From positions 1 to 42,075 of the forward strand of contig MZNV01002124.1 in the NCBI GenBank assembly GCA_002081555.1: DNA of 42,075 nt, written 5' to 3'. The notes below the pieces were generated by a model, which had not been told where the DNA came from, made no database searches, and worked only from the letters and a program-made list of their open reading frames with translations. The first letter of the stretch is position 1; every line of letters starts with the position of its first letter. The position numbers were made by a program, and so were the translations under genes. Of this stretch, positions 1 to 10,800 are shown in pieces. The stretch comes from Protostelium mycophagum (taxonomy: Eukaryota > Evosea > Variosea > Protosteliida > Protosteliaceae).

Positions 1-1
1 T

Positions 2-781
2 TCCATCAACCTTTACGCCCAGAGATTCGGAAACCACCCCGCACTGTGGGGTGTTGCCCTTTTGAACGAACCCAGAGGATCTGTATGACATCACATGCGA
101 CAAGACGTCAAAATGACATTGTACAGGTGCCAGTTCTCCAGAACTACTACTACAAGGCCTATGCCGGTGAGTTAGCTCCACGGAGACTTGACTGAATATG
201 ACAGCCGTAAGAAAGTACACCAAGAAAGCTGTAGTGATCAACCCCTTGATCTCCCCCTTCCAGCTCGGAACTGAGGACGAGTGGAAGTCCTTCATGCAAG
301 ACAACTCTTTCTTCACCAACATCTACTACGACCTCCACCTCTACTCATGCTTCGGAGGTGCGATATCATCTCAAGACATCACATCATCTGACATCACCGA
401 GGTGACGGCGACCAGAACAACTCTGGAGGAGCCATCGGCTACATCAACTGGGACAGATCGAACCAGATTAAGAGCTTCTACGAGGCACAGCCAGGAAAGA
501 AGGTCATCATCGGAGAATGGGCCGGAGCCAACCATTTCGGTGACAACAACCTGGTCGGGTTTGTCAACGCACAGGTGATGCCACGTGTCAAGATGAGGTG
601 GCTGACACGTTGTAGATGAAGGTGTATTCTACCTCTGAGGGATGGTCCTTCTGGTCTTGGGCCGGAAACGGTGGTGGCTGGAAGTTCCAGGACATGCTCA
701 ACCAAGGTGAGCGTTTGAAATTTGAATGTTTCACTGACGAGAACAGGTATCGACAGAAGCCTTTTGAGCAGAGCTTGCTAA
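2..781 (+). CDS. Glucan 1,3-beta-glucosidase (GH5 exo-beta-1,3-glucanase), 3' part
   Basis: This is a GH5 glycoside hydrolase that would release glucose from beta-1,3-glucan and is probably secreted. The 5' end lies outside the window. The spliced reading shows the acid/base motif LLNEP near base 60, a DLHLYSCFG segment near 335-355 and the nucleophile motif VIIGEWAG near 505-530. The Trp-rich end GWSFWSWAGNGGGW follows at about 637-680. These match yeast EXG1-type enzymes in order and spacing. At least five short introns are visible, roughly 82-127, 167-206, 352-400, 575-613 and 711-746. The fourth ends in CACGTTGTAG, one of the recurrent 3' intron ends of this window. The stop is the taa at 779-781. 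The family call is secure; the exact substrate is inferred from the family. Confidence 0.88.
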
Positions 782-866
782 GCATAACAAATGTTAAATT
801 GCCATAAATAAATTCACATAAAAAGTCTTTATAAATATTCTTCCGTTGTCGTGAATTTCGGCCGTG

Positions 867-1122
867 GTGATTCGTTGTAGATCATTCGTTTGTTACGGTT
901 TGCAGAAACCGCGGAAACAGCTGAGTGGATGTTGAAGACCTCTATATGGAGGAGGAGGAAGAATATAATAACAACGATAATCATCGCCCCAATATATCTC
1001 TTCGAAGTGGAATAAAAAATGAAGAAGACCCAAATGTTCTTCGCTTAAGAAGCAGAGGTGCTGCTGTGGGCACTCCTGGCAGATTATTTCTGCACGACAG
1101 TCGCCACATCAGCAATGCCAAT
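867..1122 (+). repeat. Raptor first-exon block, copy 1 (256 bases)
   Basis: This is the first of three 256-base copies that I read as identical. It contains an upstream stretch with GTTGTAGAT at 874-882 and then the Raptor start codon equivalent (ATG at 946) with the acidic N-terminal coding sequence. It is preceded by a 60-base extension (807-866) that is also present before copy 3 with one mismatch (814 against 1396). The reading frame runs past the block into copy 2 and stops at about 1191, so this copy cannot feed the real gene in frame without splicing. Confidence 0.95.
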
Positions 1123-1378
1123 GTGATTCGTTGTAGATCATTCGTTTGTTACGGTTTGCAGAAACCGCGGAAACAGCTGAGTGGATGTTGAAGACCTCTA
1201 TATGGAGGAGGAGGAAGAATATAATAACAACGATAATCATCGCCCCAATATATCTCTTCGAAGTGGAATAAAAAATGAAGAAGACCCAAATGTTCTTCGC
1301 TTAAGAAGCAGAGGTGCTGCTGTGGGCACTCCTGGCAGATTATTTCTGCACGACAGTCGCCACATCAGCAATGCCAAT
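1123..1378 (+). repeat. Raptor first-exon block, copy 2 (256 bases)
   Basis: This copy directly abuts copy 1 with no spacer and lacks the 60-base left extension. The equivalent ATG is at 1202. The open frame ends just after the block at about 1384. It is followed by a 10-base AT-rich spacer and the extension of copy 3. Confidence 0.95.
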
Positions 1379-1448
1379 CTATAATAATAATAAATACACA
1401 TAAAAAGTCTTTATAAATATTCTTCCGTTGTCGTGAATTTCGGCCGTG

Positions 1449-1704
1449 GTGATTCGTTGTAGATCATTCGTTTGTTACGGTTTGCAGAAACCGCGGAAAC
1501 AGCTGAGTGGATGTTGAAGACCTCTATATGGAGGAGGAGGAAGAATATAATAACAACGATAATCATCGCCCCAATATATCTCTTCGAAGTGGAATAAAAA
1601 ATGAAGAAGACCCAAATGTTCTTCGCTTAAGAAGCAGAGGTGCTGCTGTGGGCACTCCTGGCAGATTATTTCTGCACGACAGTCGCCACATCAGCAATGC
1701 CAAT
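1449..1704 (+). repeat. Raptor first-exon block, copy 3 (256 bases, attached to the gene)
   Basis: This is the copy that continues in frame into the conserved Raptor body. It is preceded by the 60-base extension at 1389-1448. An in-frame TGA at 1504-1506 precedes the first ATG at 1528, which fixes the start for this copy. Confidence 0.95.
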
Positions 1705-4700
1705 CCAATCTTGGGGGTGAAGAAAATCGCCAAGTGGAGGATGAGAGAAAGAGTGAGTGTTACATGTCCAAATTCATCATCATTTGGTCTGATGATCTCA
1801 GATGAAAACAGTCAGTGTGGCGCTGGTATATTGCCTCAATATAGGTGTGGACCCACCTGATGTCATAAGAACAGATCCTTGTGCCAGAATGGAGTGTTGG
1901 ATAGGTACGACAATATCATGTCTATATCGACATTCATCATTTATCATCACAAATAACAAAAACAATTTTTGAAGTTGTGTATTGTGTGCATTCTAAAAGG
2001 TATCTCTCATTTACAGAGAAATAAAAATCATGTTGAAGATGATATATCCAAAATATAAAGAGGTTGACTTGTCCAGATCCCACAATGCAGGTGCCACAAA
2101 AAGCGGCAGAAAATATCAGTAAAGCTCTTCAAGCTGGTTACGAGAGGTGGCAGCCACGTGCCAGATACAAGGCAGTTGTAGACCCAACTGTAGACGACGT
2201 GAAGAAGTTGTGCCAGTCTCTCAGGTATTATTTACAGTTTTATTTATACTCCATTTTGGAAATTTCTCAGAAAATTTATTATTATTTTTAAAAGTCGACA
2301 CGCATCGAAAATTTTCCGAGAAATTTCTCAGGCGCAACGCAAAGGAAGAGAGGGTTTTATTTCATTACAACGGGCATGGTGTTCCAAAACCAACGAGTAA
2401 TGGAGAATTATGGGTTTTCAACAAGAATTTCACACAATACATCCCCCTCTCCATCTATGAATTACAGTCATGGACGGGCAGCCCCAGTATTTACGTATGA
2501 TGACGTCATCACATTGCGCATTCAAATGAGACTCTTAGGTATTTGATTGTAACACGGCTGGGACGATTGTGAATTGGTTTGTGCAGTTTGTCGAGCAAAG
2601 AGAAAAGGATATTGATAGGGCAGCTGCCACCAACAGTGAGTCATTCTATCAAAAATAGGATTTATAGTCAAGTGTTCTGATGCGTCATATGATGCATTTC
2701 CCGAAACATTTGTGATTATTTTTGCAATCAGGCTGATGTGATCAGCGGAATCCGGCACGATCGCGATCAAGGACTTTATATTATTGGGAGCTTGCGGTGC
2801 GAATGAATTATTGCCGATGAACCCGGAGCTACCTGCTGACGTATTCACATCCTGTTTGACTACTCCCATCAAGATGGCACTCAGGTTATTATCAACTTTT
2901 ATTACAACATGCATCACGCAGAAATGATCTCAAATCAATGGATGTGAAAAAATTGACTGGTTGTAGATGGTTCTGCTCTGGGAGTTTGGTGGCGAAGCAG
3001 AGGATCACCATGGAGATGATAGATAAGATCCCAGGGAGACTGACAGACAGGAAGACTCCATTAGGTGAACTCAACTGGATATTCACTGCCATCACAGACA
3101 CCATCGCATGGAACACTTTGAGACGAGGTATGACGTCATCGCATACTCCTACATCTTCTCATGACATCATAACCGTCATGTCATAACGTGATCATGACAT
3201 TTTGATGATGGTTGTAGATCTGTTTCATAAATTGTTCAGACAGGATCTGCTTGTTGCAAGCTTATTCAGAAATTATTTGTTGAGTGAGAGAATCTTAAAG
3301 TCATTCAACTGCACTCCCGTTTCCTATCCAAAATTACCCCCCACATTCCAAGTAAGATATCACATCATGACATCATGATCACCTGTCATGACGCGTCAAA
3401 TCGGTCTGACATATTGATAGCATACTATGTGGGAAGCCTGGGACCTCGCTGTGGATTTCTGTTTATCACAACTTCCCGCGATGATAGATGATCAATACAC
3501 AGAGTACAAGTCCTCACCATTCTTCTCGGAACAGCTCACCGCGTTCGAGGTGAAATTTCGGCGAAATTTCGTGGAAGTTTCGAGATGACAAGACCAGGTG
3601 TGGCTCAGGTCAGGGTCAGAAAAGAAGGAGCCGCCCGCGCAGCTTCCCATCGTACTACAAGTGCTGTTATCCCAAGCGCATAGATTGAGGGCACTCGTGT
3701 TACTCGCCAAGTTTTTAGATCTGGGTCCTTGGGCTGTGAATTTGGTCAGTCATCCCATGATGTATCATGATGGCTCGTTGTAGATTGATAAGATTCCAGG
3801 CATTATCTGTGGGAATATTTCCTTACGTACTCCGTTTGTTACAGAGCCTTTCCGCAGATCTGAGACAGGTCTTAGTATTTATTTGGGTGAGTTGTAGATG
3901 CAATTGTAGATGAGTATTCACATCATACCAGGCGAAGATCTTGGCCTTGGACAAGTCTTGCCAGTTGGATTTAGTGAAAGACAACGGACACGTGTATTTC
4001 CTCGGGGTCCTCTCCGCCGACACAACAGTACGGGATTATTATTTTTTGATGCTATATTTAGAACAGTGATGATTCATATAATGAAGGTGCCTTCGGAACA
4101 GCGCACTATGTCAGCCTTTATATTATCTGTTATAACAAACAATTGTCGGCCTGGGCAGAGTGCTTGTCTTAACGGGAATCTACTAAACATATGTGTGGCA
4201 CAATTAAATGATCCCGACCCGCTACTCAGAAGGTTCGTTGTAGATGCCACAGATTTCCCGCCAAAATTCAAATTTTGAAACATGGCAGGTGGGTGGTATT
4301 GTGTATGGCCAAATTATGGGAATCTTTCGAGGTGGCGAAATGGGCCGCAGTCAAGTCTGGAATTCACGAGAAGTTATGTTCGATCCTAAACGACCCAGTC
4401 CCTGAGGTAAATATCCCCATCTACAACAGTGTAGATGATAGAATGATCAGGTCCGTGCCGCGGTGGTCTATGCGCTGGGATTACTTGTCGGAGGCGCTGA
4501 AGAAGATGAGCAAAGGCAGAGCATAGAGTTAAATTTGGGTACTCATTTATTCATTATATTCTCGTGACCCATAATCAGATCTATACAGCATACAATTTTT
4601 ATGGTGACACTGTGATGCGGCAAAGGCCGCCAAATGAATACAGTGATATACATTGAAAGACCTCTATAGCATAGAATTTTTATGGCGACGTGGCAAAGCG

Positions 4701-7700
4701 CCAAATGAATACAGTGATATACATTGTATACCTCTTTCTCTCACAAACGATCTTCTCCTGCAACAGGAGCGTGAGATATAATTCGATTCAGGGCTCACAC
4801 TTCCTGTGGTACTTGAGGACTCCAGTCCGATGGTCAGAAAAGAATTGATCATCGCATTATCCAGACTGATTAAGTGTTATGAATGTCAATTCAAACAGGT
4901 ACATCCATATCTATTATTGTTATTATTTATTTATTGTTATTATTATTTATTATTGTTGTTATTATTTATTGCTATTTCTTGTACCTGGCTGTTGGCGCTG
5001 CAAAATAGTTCTATAATAAATGAATTTTATTGATTATCTGACGATACGAAGGCTGCCGCCGAGTTACACGAGAAGAGAGCATCAGAACATTCACGGAAGA
5101 TTCCATCTACAATGAGACAGAGAAGAGATGACATTAAGATGTCAGCGTTGTACACTGGTCTTTGGAAGGTAACTATCGCAAATCATCACGTCAAATTTGA
5201 CATCTGTCAGATCATCCTCTCATTGCAATACGACCCGCATCCGGAGTTATGCGCAATGGCTGAACACATCATCAGAAATATCTTCCCACAGGCCCTGCCA
5301 GAATGTAAGTCCTATCTGACCGTAAATCAACACGCTAATTAACGTGTAGCATCACGTCCAAAGACAGAAGCTAAAAATGACAAGAGTGCGCGTAGGAACT
5401 TATTCGAAGCGTTGCGCATCTCCTCTCCCATAATCTCGAGGAATAGTACACCCAACAATACACCCCCTCTATCTACAACCAGCCACATTATGGGTATGTC
5501 AAACTCAGGGATCCCTTCTGCGTTACTATCACCAATGGCTCCCCCGTCACCGAAAAAGGTCCGATTTGCAATTTACAGAGATTTTTTGTATCTACAACGA
5601 GCCATGTCTCAAGTCTACTGCAGGGGGAGAGTGCACCGAATGTCCCCGCATCAGAGGTAGAGGAAGAGGGGGAAGGTGTGGATCTACAATCGTCGTTCTA
5701 CGAATACAGTTGTGAATATTTCACGTCCCCTTTATTGGGTCCCGGAGAAACGGAAGATCCCACGGGCCCTCTATATTCGGAGAAGATGTGGAGGCAGAAG
5801 AGAAACCAGCAAGTCATAAATGAGTCCAATATCTTTATGAATCAACGTGAGTAGCTCTATTCTTATTCTTCACAGAACACATCCTCTATGTCAATATATA
5901 CACTTATAAGATAACAACAATCACCAATAACAATGTGCACATCCTTGCGGATATTGCAGATTGCTCACTGTGTTGATCATTTATTTTTATCAATGGTTAT
6001 GAAAGGTTGTGGCGAATACGTAGAGATATCACAACGGTTATTGATGATGTCATAGTGATGAGAAAGACGGTGGAGGCCACAGTAAGCGAGAGGACAGAGC
6101 GAAACTACAACGGAAACATATTGCACAGAGCACAAGTCCGACTGGATTCTGTAGGATCTCCAAATCATTTTGTCATCTAAGACATAAAAAATCTCTGCAT
6201 CTGTGAAAAGAAATACTGATGCGGCGAAGACGAGGAGTATAAAAGTTTTATTAGAATGTTGATGCATTGAAAAACATGAGAAGTAGGAATATGATCTGCG
6301 ATCTACATCATTGTAGAATGAGTATTGATGGTCACAGGTCGCTGTCGCCGATGTGGGAGAGAGCACATCCTCCGTCGTGTTTCATTCCTTTGAACCAACT
6401 GTCATCATCGCCGACTACAAAGATGGCATAACTATTTGGGACAGGTAGATGTTCTATTTTTAGCAACATCGTGTTTACACAGTTGTAGAGAGACAGCACA
6501 GAAGACATCTTCTTTTAAGAATCGATCGACCTTTGGAAATGATTCGGCATTTACGTCGAGGACAACCTCTCTCAACCTTCTAAACGAACAAGATATCTCA
6601 CTTCTTCTCGTGGGTTCAGGTAATGACATCTCAACAAAACATGACGCCATCATGATCGTGTTTGTTTTTCAAATCACCGAAGATGCGCACTTGACAAGAA
6701 CTCATAAAGCTCATTGTCTTAATGTGCCTTTTCATGATTTGATGATGGATGAGTGCTGATCGGACTCAGATGATGGAGTTGTGAGGATCTGGTCTAATTA
6801 TGATGAATACATTCATCAAGGAAGGTCAAGCAGGAAGTTAGTATCCTCCTGGAAGGCCTTACCTTCTCTCATTCCAGGGAGTAAAGGTGCCGGGCTCATC
6901 ACTGAATGGCAACAGCAATTAGGTCTGCTGGTAAGACGAATCATCCGGATCATCGATGCGAGAAGCATCATCATTGATCACGATACAGTTTGCATCGGGA
7001 GACGCCGGGATCATCAGAGTCTGGGATGTGGAGAGAGAGACATACATACAAGATATATCAACCGGTACAGACAACTGTGTCACCTCCATGGTATAAATCA
7101 AATATATCAATGTGCTTTTACTGATCACGAAAAGACATCATGCGGGACGGGAAGTAGGACGGTTGTCGCCGGATGCGGTGATGGATCAATACGAATATTT
7201 GACTACAGAGCGCCACCAAAATACGGGTAGATTTCACTGAAATATATTTGAAATTTCGATCGTGATGAATGCTGATGACATTGACAGCCCTGTGAATACT
7301 TTTGTGGAGCACAGGGAATGGGTTCTTAATGTACATATGCCCTTGGGTGATTCCAGCAAGATAGTCAGTGGCTCCGTCGCAGGTGAGTTCTACTCATCAT
7401 GAGATCTCTCATCGAAACAGGAGACGTGAAGTTCTGGGAAGTCGGCAGTGCGGCGTCGACAAAGACGATAGAGGCATATGGCATCAACGATATGAGTGCT
7501 CTCGCGGTCCACAACTGGGCCCCAGTCATCGCTTGTGGATCTGTGAAGCAAAAGATAAAGGTGAGGCATCTTTGAGATTTAGAATTCAAACAAACAGATC
7601 TACAACTTTTATGGTGAGGAGCAAAATGAGATAAGGTATCACGATGGATTTATGGGGTTAAGAATTGGACCGGTGTCGTGCCTGCATTTCCACCCTTATC

Positions 7701-7774
7701 TGCCACTGTTGAGTGCTGGAGCAACAGATTCCCTGGTGTCTATTTATGCTCCAGCACAATCCAAGCCGAAATGA
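1528..7774 (+). CDS. Raptor, regulatory-associated protein of TOR (TORC1 scaffold)
   Basis: Raptor presents substrates to TOR in TORC1. The start is the first ATG after an in-frame stop. The first exons are 1528-1752, 1802-1904 and 2077-2224. The N-terminal caspase-like RNC domain follows, with [10 protein letters not shown] near 2140, [11 protein letters not shown] near 2360 and GSPSIYVFDC split by the intron at about 2496-2540. Next come the HEAT-repeat blocks: [17 protein letters not shown] near 3065-3110, [17 protein letters not shown] near 3645-3695 and [15 protein letters not shown] near 4815-4860. The C-terminal WD40 propeller runs from about 6360 to the end, with motifs such as [11 protein letters not shown] near 7175 and [16 protein letters not shown] near 7665-7710. 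All domains are in the order of human Raptor. The acidic, Asn-rich N-terminus is not conserved. I see more than 20 introns; not every boundary was resolved. Confidence 0.95.
4581..4740 (+). repeat. Imperfect tandem duplication (about 80 bases x 2) inside a Raptor intron
   Basis: Unit 1 (about 4581-4661) and unit 2 (about 4662-4740) share a stretch around ATTTTTATGG, then a GGCAAAG...CGCCAAATG segment, then the 19-base stretch AATACAGTGATATACATTG. Unit 2 has small deletions relative to unit 1. The pair lies in an intron of about 270 bases, several times longer than its neighbours, so the duplication accounts for much of the extra length. Confidence 0.85.
4914..4975 (+). repeat. Low-complexity TTATTG/TTATTA tract in a Raptor intron
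   Basis: This is a run of T/A-rich short repeats built from TTATTG, TTATTA and TTATTTA within the intron that follows the exon coding [15 protein letters not shown]. It is simple-sequence expansion. I see no coding or structural signal in it. Confidence 0.8.
5847..6359 (+). other. Long Raptor intron (about 513 bases)
   Basis: The exon coding the segment [13 protein letters not shown] ends at about 5846 before GTGAGT. The WD40 start [12 protein letters not shown] resumes at about 6360. This is roughly ten times the usual intron length here. It holds an antisense open stretch of 129 codons with one hydrophobic run, but nothing that I recognise. A missed short exon inside it is possible. Confidence 0.6.
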
Positions 7775-7892
7775 TAAATTAATTTTGAGGGCGTGTCAGA
7801 TTTGAGCAGATTTATGTGGCCGGAATGCTCATTCTTGTTTCGGCGATGTCAAGTGTCAAATGTCTACGTAGTGGTAGGAGATCACATACACG

Positions 7893-10800
7893 ATGAGGGA
7901 ACTCGTGTGGCCGCTTCTGCTCTTGTCTCTACTAACAATCGTTTGTGAATCAGCGGTATTCTACATATCCGATTACAACTCTTTGGTAAACAGTGAGACC
8001 TCCATCTACATCTAATCAGCGGATGTTCATAACATTGTCAGGTCTCTCTCAAACCACAGATACAAATGTGACCTTCTTCCTCACAAATAATGTGGGTTAT
8101 GGAGTGGCCAACTACACTGGTACGGGAAGAGAAACCTTCTCTGGACAGTCCAAATACAGATTCGTGGGAGTCCTCTTCAACATCAAGAATGTGAACACCA
8201 TTTGGTTCGATGCTGTGGGTTTGACTTGGTCCAACTCTTCCAAAATTTTGGTTGCGCTTCTTTGCGAATAACCAACGCCCTGATCACTGGCCGTCCCAAC
8301 GGTTACCAAAACAGTGAGGTCTAAATGATCAGTTTATAGAACGCTCATGTTGTTCAGATGGCATCTTCACGACTGCCGATCAGATCTCCTGGATACCGTC
8401 GCCATCAATCAGCAATTTCGCCAACTGCTTCAAGTCCAGTCGGATTCGGCCTCTTTATACCTCAATCGGGTCAATACTACCCTCGTCTGTGGGAATTCTT
8501 TCATCGCCAGCAGCACTGGAAACATCACCAACGTCACGATCACGAATTGCCAATTCAATTTAATGGCAGGGTCGACAGAGATCTTTTTTGCCATCTATCA
8601 ATCCAGCAATGACAGCGGAATCAACATGAATCAGTTCCAAATGTCGTCAAGTTCGTTTCTTGCACAGCCTGGTAGCTGCCTTGGTCTCAACATTTTGGCG
8701 GGGGATATAGGTATCTACAACACTGTTTTTGACGGTTTGGCTTGTTCAACTGTGAAGAGCGTCCTCAAATTGAGGGATTTTCAAAATTTGAATATCTCGG
8801 GTTGTACTTTCAACAAGATTCAGAGTTTTGATTCAGCCCTTTGGCTGGGGGGTGTGGGCGATGCCACAATCTACAACACTGTATTCAGCAACTCTTTTGT
8901 AGGAGCGGCAGCAGTTGGATTTTGGACGGGGGATAGTGGGGTCATAGAGGGTTGTACATTCCTAAACTGGAACAACTACAACCTTGATGCCACCTATAAT
9001 TCCTCTGCTTTAGGAATAGGTAAGTCCTCTTTACATTGTATATCCCATCTGATCACAGTGATGCGATGAGCTGAAGGAGAGTAGCCACAAGTAAAGACTT
9101 CAACAAACTGAATATCACCGACACAAATTTCACGAATTGCAGCGGGGTTTGCCTGAGCTTATCGATTTGGAACGACTACACCTACATCTACAACTCACTC
9201 TTCCTGGGTTTAAAGTCAAGTGGGCGAGACTTCACCTCTATAGACTCTTGAATGTTTTTAGATGCGGGTCCCAGCATCACAGTACGCGGTCAGATTTTGA
9301 GTCGAATCCCCGATATAACTTCACACTCGACAGTGTTGTTGTGCAAGACATTTCCGTTGGCAGCTTCTTTTATGGTATCTGGCTGAAAAAAATGGGCGGC
9401 GTAACCGTACGGAATTCAATATTCTCCGGCAGCGAATATCGCAGTCTCTTTGCCCCGGGGATGATCATCACCAGCTTTCGATTCGTAAATAACAGCATCA
9501 GTGGGTGCACCGGGCAGCTTCTACAGAATAATTTATTTGGAACGCTCACTCCTGTTTTCGGACCAATTGAGATACACGGCTGCAACATCACGAACAACGC
9601 AGCGTCAAGCCTACAAGCACAAGCTGGGAGCTTATCAGTCACTTCATCGACACTCCATAACGTAAAATTCTCGGTGGAAATGGTGGATGTACAAGGCACA
9701 GTTTCATTCAGGGATGTGACTCTTTGGAACGATTATGAGGAATCACATTCGGACATCTCTGTTGTAAATGCCGGAAATATTTTTGTCGACGGCCTCTCTT
9801 TGATGGGGCTATTGTCACCCCGCCATATCGTATTGGTCAACGCTTCCAGTGTTATTATGAGAAATATTAGGTGTTCAGCTTGCCAAGGCTCACTAGTCCA
9901 AGTGTCAGTCCAACAGTTTCTCATCATGGAAGAGATATATTCTGGGAACACACTGACACCCACTAGCGACTGGGAGATAACAATGTTGACCAACACTACA
10001 CAAATCAGAATCAGTAATTCTTCCTTTGAAGCGAATGTGGGCAGCCGATCTAGCGGTAATCTACCATTTTGAATGAAATTCGTGAGATGACTAATTTATT
10101 CAGGGTCATTTTTATGCTGCCAGATCGCGGTTTTAGGTGGTTTATTGGGTGGAAATGCCTCATTTTCAATCTACAACGTGTCTTTCACAAAGTACACCGG
10201 ACCGGTATTTTCCGGAAGTGTGTGCATCTTTCCGAATGCCATCTTAAACGACGTGATGATCACGGATTCCAAATTTATCAGTAACCAGCTGACGCCTATT
10301 CTAATTATGGGTGAATATGTGGGAGATGTCAATCTACAACGGCTGTACTTTATGGTGAGTTTAGTCCTGAAATCTCCTCGAAATTTTGTTGAAAGATGCA
10401 GAATAATACTGCGAATAGTGGTGCGGCTAATTTGGACCCAAGGACAACCACCACCGCCTTGGGAGCTGGTGGTTCCATATATTATAATTCCAATTCTCCA
10501 CTTGCCATTGTAGATCTGTACAACCTGAGCATCTACAATTCGGATTCATCACAAGGATCAGGCATATGGATAGGAGGGGTATCTGGGGTCATAACGATGT
10601 ATGACATCACACTGAACGGATCCACTGCGGCTGCGGCAGGAGCCGCAATCAGTTTTTCTGTACAAGCACACAACGTGTCTCTGTATAATATGTCGTTCTA
10701 CAATAATTCCTGCACCTCAAGCGGAGGAGCGATTTATGTTAGCCGAGCTACAATTATTAATCGCCTCAGCATGAGAGACATCGCGTTTGTATACAATTAT

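Noticed and set aside
925-1384. Two extra small genes encoding the acidic N-terminal peptide
   Set aside because: They are duplicate copies of the Raptor first exon without their own conserved body, so they are recorded as repeats.
5977-6366. Antisense open stretch of 129 codons within the long Raptor intron, with one hydrophobic run
   Set aside because: It overlaps a Raptor exon at its start, has no recognisable domain, and such lengths arise by chance in this composition. It is kept only as a note on the intron.
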